The notes beneath the pieces are model-generated. The model was given only the letters and a program-made list of their open reading frames with translations. It did no database searches and was not told the origin of the DNA. From Phycisphaerales bacterium (GTDB taxonomy: Bacteria; Planctomycetota; Phycisphaerae; Phycisphaerales; UBA1924): a stretch of 64,000 nt of DNA. This document shows positions 8,551 through 17,865 of the stretch, one piece after another. A program made the translations under genes and the position numbers. The DNA is taken from the NCBI GenBank assembly GCA_019744815.1, contig JAIEUA010000008.1:310001-374000 (forward strand). The letters are read 5' to 3'. How positions within the stretch are numbered: position 1 is the first letter of the stretch; every line of letters begins with the position of its first letter.

Positions 8551-8896
8551 GCTAGCATGTACTAACGCAGATGTTCCGGAGGTTCCGCGGAAGTGCGAAA
8601 TCGATCCGAGACCAATCGAAGTGGCGGGGCCTGGAAGTCCCCGCGCTCGGATGCGGCCGCTGCTTCAACGCGCAACCATCCCGTCTCTGGGTGAAATGTT
8701 CGGTGTCATGCCCGCGAAGCGAGGACGAGGATCTATTTCACGAATCGGCGCCGGCGAAGGTGAGGCTTCGCCGCTGGGTAGCGGGAGCGGGGCACCGGAG
8801 AAGGCGCGAAAGAGTGTATTGACCCTTCCGGCGGATTCCGGTAGTCTCGCGAGGCGTGCACGGGGGGCCCTCGTGATCGCGATGAGGAGATGCTCC
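8551..8896. other. Divergent intergenic region, 346 bases
   Basis: Separates the M28 gene (minus) from the collagen-stretch protein (plus). It holds the plus-strand promoter candidate at 8819-8847 and an AGGAG ribosome site at 8885-8889. The frame is open through the region, but codon quality and the signal peptide further downstream argue against coding. Nothing else was recognised. Confidence 0.6.
8819..8847 (+). promoter_or_regulatory. Sigma-70-type promoter candidate
   Basis: TTGACC at 8819-8824, a 17-base spacer, then TAGTCT at 8842-8847. The -35 is a near-consensus match and the -10 keeps T-A and the final T. It lies 50 bases before the start at 8897, a normal leader length. Confidence 0.5.
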
Positions 8897-9730
8897 ATGC
8901 GAAAGTGGCTTTGTGCAGTCGGTCTGGCTGCGGCGATGGTTTGCGGTGCATCGGCGCGGGCTCAGCTCGCTTTGGGAACGAGTTTCACGTATCAGGGGCA
9001 ACTCAAGGACGGCGGCGTCGTGATGAACGGCATCGTCGGCATCACGCTTCAGTTGTTTGATGCGAGCACGGGCGGCGCTCAGGTGGGGCCGACGCAGAGT
9101 TTCGCCGGAGTGACGGTTCTGAACGGCACGTTCACGGTGCAGCCGGACTTTGGCCCGGGTGTGTTCGCGGGCAGCCGGCGCTGGGTGCAGGTCACGGTGA
9201 ACGGGGAGATTCTGGCGCCGCGGCAGGAAATCACACCCACTCCGTATGCGCTGTATGCGCTCAACCCGGGGCCGCAGGGCCCGCCCGGGCCGCAGGGGCC
9301 TTCCGGCGTGATCCGTACTGCTTCGAACAACGGGGCGGTCTCGGGAACATTGGCCGCAGCCAACAACAATGTGTGGGCGTTTGCCGGGACGACCGTGAAT
9401 ATCACCGTCGCGGCGGGTCAGACGTTGCACGTTACTGGGAATGCAGCGATCGGGATCGCGGCTGGGGGAACAGCCAGGACGTTTGAGTACAACGTTGGCT
9501 ATCGAGTTGTCGGAACATCGACAGCGCCGGTGAACATGGGCCCCAACGCGTACTTGATTGTGAAACTGAGTGCGGGGCTCCGGTTGCCGTTCTTTTCGAG
9601 TTACAGCATGACGGGGTTGCCTGCCGCGACCTATCAGGTTGGACTCGTCGTCCGTGCAACCGGAACCGACGGAGCGGCTCTGAACGACAACGATTGGTCG
9701 CAGGTTCACGCGTGGGTGAGCCAGCCGTAG
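8897..9730 (+). CDS. Secreted protein with short collagen-like stretch
   Basis: 277 residues. Signal peptide MRKWLCAVGLAAAMVCGASA then mature start near Gln28. The first half (FTYQGQLKDGG, GITLQLFDA, EITPTPYALYA) resembles the domain often found before collagen repeats or tail-fibre-like structures in bacteria: a beta-rich domain that ends in TPTPYALYA. Next is a 13-residue Gly-Pro-X run, GPQGPPGPQGPSG, and then a beta-rich C-terminal half of unknown type, perhaps a trimeric head. It has no dockerin-like module, unlike most secreted proteins here. ATG 8897 follows AGGAG by seven bases; ATG 8882 is an in-frame alternative. A strong terminator follows. Confidence 0.75.
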   Translation: MRKWLCAVGLAAAMVCGASARAQLALGTSFTYQGQLKDGGVVMNGIVGITLQLFDASTGGAQVGPTQSFAGVTVLNGTFTVQPDFGPGVFAGSRRWVQVTVNGEILAPRQEITPTPYALYALNPGPQGPPGPQGPSGVIRTASNNGAVSGTLAAANNNVWAFAGTTVNITVAAGQTLHVTGNAAIGIAAGGTARTFEYNVGYRVVGTSTAPVNMGPNAYLIVKLSAGLRLPFFSSYSMTGLPAATYQVGLVVRATGTDGAALNDNDWSQVHAWVSQP

Positions 9731-9766
9731 ATCGTCTCGGCTCGATGTGAAAACCATTTAACGAAA

Positions 9767-9795
9767 AAGGCCCCGATTGCTCGGGGCCTTCTTTA
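9767..9795. terminator. Bidirectional intrinsic terminator
   Basis: Stem AAGGCCCCGA/TCGGGGCCTT (10 bp), loop TTGC, with A-rich sequence before and T-rich sequence after. It sits between the convergent collagen-stretch gene (stop 9730) and glutamate dehydrogenase (stop 9810) and can serve both strands. Confidence 0.9.
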
Positions 9796-9809
9796 TGTTT
9801 GCACTGAAT

Positions 9810-11165
9810 TTACGGGAAGATACCGCGGCTGGCGTACGCCTGGTTCAGACGCTCCAGCGCCGCGATGTACGCCGCGGTGCGGAGGTCGCAGCTGAACTTG
9901 CGGCGGGCATCACGAGTCTTGCCCGCGGCACGCACCATGTGCTTGTTCAGCTCGCGGTCGACCTGGTCGAGCTCCCAGGAGTGGAAGGTCTTGTTCTGCA
10001 CCCACTCGAAGTACGACACGGTCACGCCGCCGGCGTTGCAGAGGATGGCGGGCAGGATCTCGATGCCGCGCTCCAGCAGGATGCGCTCGCCGGCCGGGGT
10101 CGTCGGGGCGTTGGCGCCCTCGGCGATGATGGTGGCGTTGATCATCTTGGCCTCGGGCTCCTGGATCATTTGCTCGAGAGCCGCGGGGATGAAGACATCG
10201 ACCTTGGTCTTGTAGAACTCTTCCTTGCTGACGCTGGTGGCCTTGGGATAGCCGCCGACGCCGCCCTTCTGGGCGACGTACGCCGCGAGGTCGGCGGCGT
10301 CGATGCCCTTGTCGTTCTTGAGGAAGCCGGTGTGATCGGCGACGGCGATCATCTTGGCGCCCTTGCCCTGGAAGATCTTGCCCGACCACGAGCCTACGTT
10401 GCCGAAGCCCAGCACGCTGAAGGTGCACTGCTCGGGCTTGAGGCCGAGCTCGGGGAGCATCTCGACGAGGGTGTCAACGACGCCCTGGCCGGTGGCCTTC
10501 TCGCGGCCGAGCGATCCGCCGTACTCCACCGGCTTGCCGGTGATGACGGCCGAGGGGTCCTTGCCGCCGACGTCGGCGAGGAAGGAGTAGGTGTCGGCGA
10601 TCCAGGCCATGTGCTGGGCGTTGGAGCCGACGTCGGGTGCGGGGATGTCGTAATCGGGTCCGATGCTGTGGGCGATCGCGACGGTGAAGCGGCGGACGAT
10701 GCGCTCCATCTCGGCGTTGCTGTGCTTGCGGGGGTCGACCTTGACGCCGCCCTTGCCGCCGCCGAAGGGCACGCCGACGAGCGAGCACTTCATGGTCATC
10801 AGGAACGAGAGCGACTTGACGTCGTCGAGGTGGACATCGTGGTGGAAGCGCAGGCCGCCCTTGTACGGGCCGAGCGCGTTGTTGTGCTGCACGCGGTAGC
10901 CCTTGAAGAGGCGGTAGTGCCCGTCGTCCATCTTGACGGGGAAGTGGACCATGATCTCGGTCTTGGGCTGCGAGAGGATGAGCTGCACCTTGTGGGGCAG
11001 GCCCATGAGCTCCGCGGCATAGAGCATCGAGCCGACGGTCTGGCGGTACAGGTTGTTGGGGTCTTGCGGGAAACCAAGCTCGTCGAAGATCGGAGAGTTG
11101 TAGTTGGCGGGCGGCGTGTTCTTCGGTTTGGCGTGTTGGGCCTGCTGGCTGGCGAGCGTGGTCAT
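9810..11165 (-). CDS. gdhA: Glutamate dehydrogenase (Glu/Leu/Phe/Val family)
   Basis: 451 residues, normal for the family. It interconverts glutamate and 2-oxoglutarate plus ammonia with NAD(P). Visible: substrate-site motif PYKGGLRFH (residues 100-108), catalytic-lysine motif VPFGGGKGG (Lys138 in the middle), APDVGSNAQHMAW, a dinucleotide fold GFGNVGS near 245, and AEGANAPTTP and CNAGGVTVSYFEW in the C-terminal part. The first 20 residues (Gln/Ala/Pro/Lys-rich) are a poorly conserved lead. The frame stays open to 11297, but the ATG at 11165 opens the conserved protein. Cofactor choice cannot be decided by eye. It ends at a shared terminator. Confidence 0.95.
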   Translation of the reverse strand: MTTLASQQAQHAKPKNTPPANYNSPIFDELGFPQDPNNLYRQTVGSMLYAAELMGLPHKVQLILSQPKTEIMVHFPVKMDDGHYRLFKGYRVQHNNALGPYKGGLRFHHDVHLDDVKSLSFLMTMKCSLVGVPFGGGKGGVKVDPRKHSNAEMERIVRRFTVAIAHSIGPDYDIPAPDVGSNAQHMAWIADTYSFLADVGGKDPSAVITGKPVEYGGSLGREKATGQGVVDTLVEMLPELGLKPEQCTFSVLGFGNVGSWSGKIFQGKGAKMIAVADHTGFLKNDKGIDAADLAAYVAQKGGVGGYPKATSVSKEEFYKTKVDVFIPAALEQMIQEPEAKMINATIIAEGANAPTTPAGERILLERGIEILPAILCNAGGVTVSYFEWVQNKTFHSWELDQVDRELNKHMVRAAGKTRDARRKFSCDLRTAAYIAALERLNQAYASRGIFP

Positions 11166-11478
11166 GGTGTGGTCCGTGGGCGTCGAACGACGCGAGCGGC
11201 GGGAAGAACTCCGCGGCCTCGGGTGCACATCGCCCAAGCCGCCCCGCGTCCGCCGCGACGGGCCCGAATGGTAGTGGCGATAGGCAAGGGGGGTCAAAGC
11301 GGGCGGAAGTGGGGGAGTGGGGCAGTGGGGGAGTGGAGCAGTGGGGCAAAGCAGGACAAGGCGAAGAGGAACGAATCCTCACCTTCCGGATTTCTGCCGG
11401 GTCTTTCCCAAGCGATTGCCTCTTCTCCTGTCCCCCTGTTCCCCTCTTCCCCTTCCACCTGCTCCACTATCTTCCCTC
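11166..11478. other. Divergent intergenic region with G-rich and C-rich tracts
   Basis: This 313-base gap separates gdhA (minus) from the receiver-like gene (plus). Bases 11311-11345 carry four G-runs (5, 4, 5 and 4 G) with loops AGT, CAGT and an 11-base loop; a pyrimidine-rich tract of C-runs occupies about 11425-11475, just before the plus-strand start. The two tracts are roughly complementary and could fold back on each other in the plus-strand transcript. No clear promoter boxes were seen. Confidence 0.5.
11311..11345 (+). promoter_or_regulatory. G-quadruplex-capable tract
   Basis: Four runs of four or five G (11311-11315, 11319-11322, 11327-11331, 11342-11345). Such a pattern meets the usual rule for intramolecular G-quadruplexes except for one long last loop. 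It would lie in the leader of the plus-strand gene or in the promoter area of gdhA. Confidence 0.4.
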
Positions 11479-11928
11479 ATGATCCTCTACCTCGCCGCCG
11501 ACCTTCTCTGGGCCAGCAAGATCAAGGCCACGGCCGACGCCCTGGGCCTGCCCTGCCGCCCCGTGCGGAACATGGAGATGCTGGAGGCCAGGCTCGGCGA
11601 CAGCCCGGTGCGAGCGTTGATCGTGGACCTCGACGTGGCGGAGACGGCGCTCGCGATGATCGGCAGAGTGAAGGGCAGGGTCGTCGGGCCCGCGGCTTCG
11701 AGCTCGGGGAAAGACGCCCTTCCGGATGCCGGGGCTCGAACGGATGCCTCATCCCCCAATCCCGGTGCCTCGTCTGCGATCCGAGTCCTCGCCTTCGGGC
11801 CGCACATCGAGAAGAACACGCTGCAAGCGGCGCGCGACGCGGGGGCGGATGATGTGCTGACGCGCGGGGCGTTTGATCATCACCTGGACGCAGTGCTCAC
11901 GAAACTGGCTGCGGGGGCGTGGCCGTGA
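11479..11928 (+). CDS. Receiver-like protein, degenerate
   Basis: 149 residues. It has the look of a response-regulator receiver fold: an Asp-bearing strand LIVDLDVAE (about 52-60), a strand VLAFGPHIEKN (about 101-111) in the place of the Thr/Ser strand, and a final Ala-Gly-Ala-Asp-Asp-Val segment (RDAGADDVLTRGAF). A variable insert rich in Ser/Ala/Pro (about 72-98) separates the halves. Key acidic-pocket residues at the N-terminus are not evident (ILYLAADLLW), so phosphorylation is doubtful and it may be a pseudo-receiver. The frame extends upstream to 11317, but the ATG at 11479 is preferred because the earlier part is the low-complexity tract. It overlaps the next gene by GTGA. Confidence 0.65.
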   Translation: MILYLAADLLWASKIKATADALGLPCRPVRNMEMLEARLGDSPVRALIVDLDVAETALAMIGRVKGRVVGPAASSSGKDALPDAGARTDASSPNPGASSAIRVLAFGPHIEKNTLQAARDAGADDVLTRGAFDHHLDAVLTKLAAGAWP

Positions 11929-12617
11929 CGCACCGATTCCGGAGCCCATACGAGCGCTGGTTGCCGCTCGCGGCGCCGATCATCGGGATCGGAGTGGCGG
12001 CGTGGTTGGTGTGGATGGAGGGATATCGCCTGAACGAGCCGACGGTGTGGGGTTGGGCCCTCGGCGGCGTCGGCATCGGTCTCTTGCTTCGAGTCTGGGT
12101 GGCGGTCTCGGACCCACGGCGCATCTGTCGAACGTGCGGCGTGCGCGCGTCGGAGATTCGCAGCAGCTGCAGCAAGTGTGGAGGGACGCTCGCGTGGCAT
12201 TCGGTTCGGCCCCTCTTTCCTGCGATCCAATCGACGATTCCGGGGTTGCGGAAGTTGTCCGAAGGGCGAACGAATTGGGCGGCGTTGCTGGTGCTACTCG
12301 CGGTCGTCGGGGTCATGATCCTGAGTTCGATCGCGAGTCCTGCAGGGCGTGGCATCGGGATCGCGGTGGCGATCGGCGTTGCGTTGGTCGTGCCCGCGTT
12401 GTCGCGGCTTCAACGAAATGGGATCCGGGAGATCGAAGACAAGCTTGCGGCGTCGGACGGGCGACTCTGTACCGTGTGCCTGTACCCGCGGAACGACGGC
12501 TCGGACCGCTGCCCCGAATGCGGCGTGCGCGAGACGGAGGATGAGTTGCGGGCGCTGTGGGAGCGGTCGGGGCTGTGGGTTTCGAGAAGCGATCGCGGTG
12601 ATGGAACGTCCCCATGA
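11925..12617 (+). CDS. Membrane protein with two zinc ribbons (paralogue 1)
   Basis: 230 residues. Two membrane spans (about 15-32 and 40-58) are followed by a first zinc-ribbon CRTCG...CSKCGG (about 66-86), two more spans (about 117-138 and 144-158), and a second ribbon CTVCLYP...CPECG (about 182-202). The C-terminal ribbon plus LRALWERSGLW tail is a pattern I associate with planctomycete membrane proteins of unknown role. The GTG at 11925 overlaps the stop of the receiver-like gene (GTGA); GTG 11919 is an alternative. The next gene is a paralogue starting in the ATGA overlap. The tight coupling suggests a complex (inference). Confidence 0.75.
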   Translation: MTHRFRSPYERWLPLAAPIIGIGVAAWLVWMEGYRLNEPTVWGWALGGVGIGLLLRVWVAVSDPRRICRTCGVRASEIRSSCSKCGGTLAWHSVRPLFPAIQSTIPGLRKLSEGRTNWAALLVLLAVVGVMILSSIASPAGRGIGIAVAIGVALVVPALSRLQRNGIREIEDKLAASDGRLCTVCLYPRNDGSDRCPECGVRETEDELRALWERSGLWVSRSDRGDGTSP

Positions 12618-13342
12618 TGCGGGCGCTGATTTCTGATCGCAACGCCGCGCGTTGGGTGCTCCCGCTCGCGCTGATCGGGCTCGGCGCCTCGGCGTTGATT
12701 TCCATCCGCAGCCGAGGGATTGATGGCACAATCTTCGTCGCAGTCGGGATCGCCCTACTTGTCTGCGAGGTCCTCTTTGTGCTGCCATGGAGCGCCCGTC
12801 CCAAACGCTGCTGCCCTCGGTGCAACTGCTTGAGCGATCTCGGCGCCACGTCGTGCGTGTTCTGTGGCCGCGAATGGGTGCACGATCGCGGCATGGTGTA
12901 CGACGCCGGGCCCGAAGCGGTGCCCGCGACGGCGCGCCAGGCGAGCTGGGCCATGTTCGCGAGCGTCGGCTGTGCGATCATCGGTGCGGTCGTCGGACTC
13001 GTGGTCCTTCAGAATGTCATCTCCGTTGGCGTGATCGCGTTCTGCCTCGCGGCGCAACTGCGTCGCGTCTTCCGCACCATCGCCACGCGCTCGACCGTTC
13101 AGACGCTCCAGCGGCACGACGGCGCCAATTGCATCCACTGCCTCTACCCGCTCGGTCGCACCATGCAGCGCTGTCCCGAGTGCGGCGAACCGGGCGACCT
13201 TACGACCGCCCGCTGGACCTGGGCTCGGGCAGGCCTCTGGATGCCGACCCGCCAGACCTCCGCGATCATGAAACAGGATCATGAGGGCCGAGAGCGGACG
13301 CTTCGCGAAGGCCCGGCCACCGGCGCACGGGGCTCGTTGTAG
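12614..13342 (+). CDS. Membrane protein with two zinc ribbons (paralogue 2)
   Basis: 242 residues, with the architecture of its upstream neighbour: two N-terminal spans (about 14-32 and 38-58), ribbon CCPRCNCLSD...CVFCGREW (about 65-87), two spans (about 112-132 and 134-147), then ribbon CIHCLYP...CPECGEPG (about 175-196) and a Trp-rich tail WTWARAGLW. The ATG overlaps the previous stop by four bases (ATGA). Zinc ribbons on both sides of a membrane-span pair suggest a structural or protein-binding role at the cytoplasmic face; no enzyme motif is visible. A charged tail (HEGRERTLREGP) ends the protein. Confidence 0.75.
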   Translation: MMRALISDRNAARWVLPLALIGLGASALISIRSRGIDGTIFVAVGIALLVCEVLFVLPWSARPKRCCPRCNCLSDLGATSCVFCGREWVHDRGMVYDAGPEAVPATARQASWAMFASVGCAIIGAVVGLVVLQNVISVGVIAFCLAAQLRRVFRTIATRSTVQTLQRHDGANCIHCLYPLGRTMQRCPECGEPGDLTTARWTWARAGLWMPTRQTSAIMKQDHEGRERTLREGPATGARGSL

Positions 13343-13582
13343 CTCTGACTTCAAGCTCCGCACTGCCTACCATTTCCCGTTCGGCCGGTCGACCGAACCG
13401 TGGCGGCACGCGTGTGCGTGCTCCCGACTTGCTTTGCAGGATGCAACAGCGCCCCCGTTCCTCTCCACGAGAGGGGGCAGACCGAGAGCCGCGTGCCTGC
13501 ACGTGGGCCTTCGGTGTGGTTGCCGAGACGTCGCCCTTCGACCATGGGTGGACGCCGCGACCTTCGAGGAACGCAATACCAC
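13343..13582 (+). promoter_or_regulatory. Leader region of rpsA
   Basis: A 240-base gap before rpsA. It contains a hairpin at 13451-13478 (CTCTC/GAGAG with C/G-rich flanks) and a short one near 13492-13503 (CGTGC/GCACG). S1 is known in enterobacteria to repress its own translation through its leader, so folded RNA here is plausible, but no sequence similarity to that leader was established. The frame is open back to 13400, but the extra residues do not look like S1. Confidence 0.35.
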
Positions 13583-15376
<1,794 letters not shown>

Positions 15377-15386
15377 AGTCTCAGTA

Positions 15387-15407
15387 GCAGGGCCTTCCAG
15401 GCCCTGC
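15387..15407 (+). terminator. Hairpin after rpsA, first of three
   Basis: Stem GCAGGGCC/GGCCCTGC (8 bp), loop TTCCA, ten bases after the rpsA stop. No T-run. Same inner motif as the hairpin at 2339-2357. Confidence 0.5.
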
Positions 15408-15426
15408 ACCTTCCAGCCTTCCCCCC

Positions 15427-15454
15427 AAGCCCCGGCCCCGCGCCGGGGCTTTTC
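15427..15454 (+). terminator. Intrinsic terminator of rpsA
   Basis: Stem AGCCCCGGC/GCCGGGGCT (9 bp, extendable by an A-T pair), loop CCCGC, followed directly by TTTTCATTTC. This is the best termination signal after rpsA. Confidence 0.85.
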
Positions 15455-15508
15455 ATTTCCCAACTCCCGGCCTCGATCCCTCGATGCCTTCAACCCCCAA
15501 AAACCTCA

Positions 15509-15531
15509 AGCCCCGGTCATCGACCGGGGCT
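15509..15531 (+). terminator. Third hairpin after rpsA
   Basis: Perfect 10-bp stem AGCCCCGGTC/GACCGGGGCT with a 3-base loop ATC. Its arms nearly repeat those of the terminator at 15427-15454, but no T-run follows. It may be a back-up terminator or a duplicated copy. Confidence 0.5.
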
Positions 15532-15813
15532 GTTCGTATGTGCTGGGTCGGGACGTTTGGGCGGAACCCGGCGGCGGCACGTGAGGTAGAGTGTTCGTGC
15601 TCCGAGTGTGTGAGGCTCCCCTCACCCACCCGGATGAATCCAGGCGTGCGTCGCGAAACGGGCGCCGGCGGTTGGTTCGATCAGCACATCGCCAGGAAGC
15701 TCAGCAGGAACAGAATCGAAACCTTGCGGCGGTGCTCGGTCATGAGTAGAACAGCCTTCATCTCTTGTGTCTCCCTCTCGATTCTTCAGGTTGTCGTGCG
15801 GACGAGGATACTG

Positions 15814-17832
15814 ATGCAACCCCCGTGCCGATCCCGTGCCCTTGAAACCGCGCCCCGCCACGGGCCCGTCATCGGCCTCATTCTCGGAACCACCGAGTTC
15901 TCGGCCCGTCGCACCGTTGCCCTGTCGCCCCTGAGCAACACGCCCCGTCGCGCCGGAGCAACGTCTGGAAACTCTGTTCGTACCACGCTCGCTCGCCGCC
16001 TGTTCGCGTTCCTCGCGATCATGATTTCCTCGATCCCCGTCGCCGCCCAGCCCGCGAGCCCCAACGTGCTCGACGCACCGGCCGTTCCCAAAGTCGCGGC
16101 CGCCGTTCCCGACCTCGCCCCGCCCGACGCCCGTCTCGCGCTCGAGGCGTTCAACGCCGTGCAGTCGCTCATTCGCGACTGGAAGCCCGGCGACACCAGC
16201 CCCGTCGTCGCCGGCTCCGCGTTCGATCGTGCCTCGCGAGCCTGTGGTGCGGCCCAGGTCACGCTCCGTTTCGGCGGCCGCGTCGTCGGCCGCGCCTGGC
16301 GCGTCGGCGGCACGCCGGGCGCTCTCCTCGCCACCGCCCGCGATGCCATGCACGCCGCCGAGCCTTTCTTGCACGAGAGCGGCGTGAAAGAAAGCGTGTT
16401 CGCGTCTCGGCTCCTCGTCAGCCTCGAACTCGCCGGCGCGCTCGTCCCCTACGCCCCCGCGTCCTACGACGACGCCGATCTCGAGATCCCCCCCGGCATC
16501 GACGGCGTCGGCGCCCGCGTGGACGACACGACGAAACTGATCTTCCCGTCATCGATGCTCACCCACAACACCGCCGCCGGCCTGCCGCAGTCCCCCGGCG
16601 ATGCGCTCGCCGCGGCCGCCGCCGCCGCGCTCGACGACCCGGTGGCCGGCCTCCGTGCCGATCCCAACAACGTCCCGCAGAAACTCGCCAAGGACCGAAA
16701 GGTTCAGTTCTACCGCTTCAGCGTGACGCACGTCTCGCAGCCATCGCCCGAAGCGCCCGCGACGTTCCTCTACCGCCACGGCCGCGTCGTCGCCGAACGC
16801 GAGGTCACGCTCGACGCGATGAAGCAGTGGGGCGACGGCCTGGCTGATTTTGTCGCCGCCCGTGTCGTGACCAACTCCACGAAAGAGGGCGAGGTCGCGA
16901 TCGAATCGATCTTCAACCCCCTCGGCGGAACCGCCACGCGGTCCACCGATCCGGCCGTGATGAGCCTCGCCGCGCTCGCCCTCGCCGAGCGCAAGCCCGA
17001 TCAGGCCCGCACGCTGCTTCACGCCGTCGCAACTGCCGCGGAGAAGTCTCGACTCCGCCCCGCCGCGGCCGGGGCCTATCTCATCGCGATCGCGCGACTG
17101 TCTGCCGCAGTCAACGCCGTAACCCCGGTCTCATCCGACGGCATCGACCGCGCTACCACGCAGGCAGTCGAATCCTGCGAGCAAGCGCTCGCGCAAGAGA
17201 ACCTCTCGCTCGCCGAGCGATCGCTCGCCCTCGCGGGTCTGGCCCGCCGCGCTCGCACCGACGCCGCGCTCCGCCCCCGCCTCGACGGCAAGCTCGCCGC
17301 GTTGCTCTCCGCCACCAAGGTCGACCAGCTCGCCTCCGCCATGCCTTGGATCATCATGGCCGCCCGCGACCTCACGCCGCCATCGCCGCCCGACGCACCG
17401 CTCGCCGTTGCACCGTTGCTCGGCGAATGGCGTGACCTCGCGTACAAGTTCGTCCTCACCGCCGACGACGCCGGCCCCGACGGCGAAGACCTCGTCGGCG
17501 GCATGGTCTTCACCAAGTCTCGTGTGCCGCTGCCTTCGGCCCAGACCGTCCGCGTCGCCGCGGGCCTCGCCGCCATGCTAGCCGACCCGCGGCTCACCCC
17601 CGCCGCCGACCGTGGCAAGGAGATCGTCCGCCTCGTTTCCGTGCTCCGCTTCACGCGACAGCTCATGGGCGACGACATCCACGCCACACTCTTCGCCGAC
17701 CCGCTCCGCGCCAAGTGGGGAGTCCGCAACGCTCTCTGGGACCAACGCATGAATACCGACGCCGCGGCCTTGGCGTTGATCACCCTCGACGAAGCGATCG
17801 CCGGGCTCGAAGCGAAAGCGGGATCGAGGTAG
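15814..17832 (+). CDS. Large exported protein of unknown function
   Basis: 672 residues. A long basic N-region is followed by a hydrophobic signal segment (LFAFLAIMISSIPVAAQ, about residues 68-84), so the mature protein is outside the cytoplasm. The rest is Ala/Leu-rich and mostly helical, with no cysteine clusters and no dockerin-like module. A stretch near 130-180 (VTLRFGGRVVGRAWR, GALLATARDAMHAAEPFL) alternates strand and helix; the C-terminal half (about 340-640) looks like helical repeats. I recognise no family. ATG 15814 is chosen because GAGGA lies five bases upstream; the long N-region before the signal is unusual, so a start closer to the signal is possible. It lies after the rpsA terminator and is probably transcribed alone. 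Confidence 0.65.
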   Translation: MQPPCRSRALETAPRHGPVIGLILGTTEFSARRTVALSPLSNTPRRAGATSGNSVRTTLARRLFAFLAIMISSIPVAAQPASPNVLDAPAVPKVAAAVPDLAPPDARLALEAFNAVQSLIRDWKPGDTSPVVAGSAFDRASRACGAAQVTLRFGGRVVGRAWRVGGTPGALLATARDAMHAAEPFLHESGVKESVFASRLLVSLELAGALVPYAPASYDDADLEIPPGIDGVGARVDDTTKLIFPSSMLTHNTAAGLPQSPGDALAAAAAAALDDPVAGLRADPNNVPQKLAKDRKVQFYRFSVTHVSQPSPEAPATFLYRHGRVVAEREVTLDAMKQWGDGLADFVAARVVTNSTKEGEVAIESIFNPLGGTATRSTDPAVMSLAALALAERKPDQARTLLHAVATAAEKSRLRPAAAGAYLIAIARLSAAVNAVTPVSSDGIDRATTQAVESCEQALAQENLSLAERSLALAGLARRARTDAALRPRLDGKLAALLSATKVDQLASAMPWIIMAARDLTPPSPPDAPLAVAPLLGEWRDLAYKFVLTADDAGPDGEDLVGGMVFTKSRVPLPSAQTVRVAAGLAAMLADPRLTPAADRGKEIVRLVSVLRFTRQLMGDDIHATLFADPLRAKWGVRNALWDQRMNTDAAALALITLDEAIAGLEAKAGSR

Positions 17833-17865
17833 AGAACGTGCGGCTCTTTACTCGACTCGTCAAGC

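Larger units (their letters stand above)
15377..15813. other. Gene-poor stretch between rpsA and the next gene
   Basis: 437 bases. It holds the three tandem hairpins (15387-15407, 15427-15454, 15509-15531) and then about 280 bases in which no convincing gene, promoter or RNA was recognised. The frame of the following gene is open back to 15484, so a longer N-terminus cannot be fully excluded; an in-frame ATG near 15742 starts a hydrophobic stretch. Confidence 0.5.

Noticed and set aside
9777..11852. A 691-codon open frame across gdhA
   Set aside because: Antisense shadow of glutamate dehydrogenase running into the low-complexity tract.
15814..17832. Possible AMMECR1-like domain near residues 130-180
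   Set aside because: The likeness is limited to a few residues (VTLRFGGRVVG) and the conserved AMMECR1 core motifs are missing.
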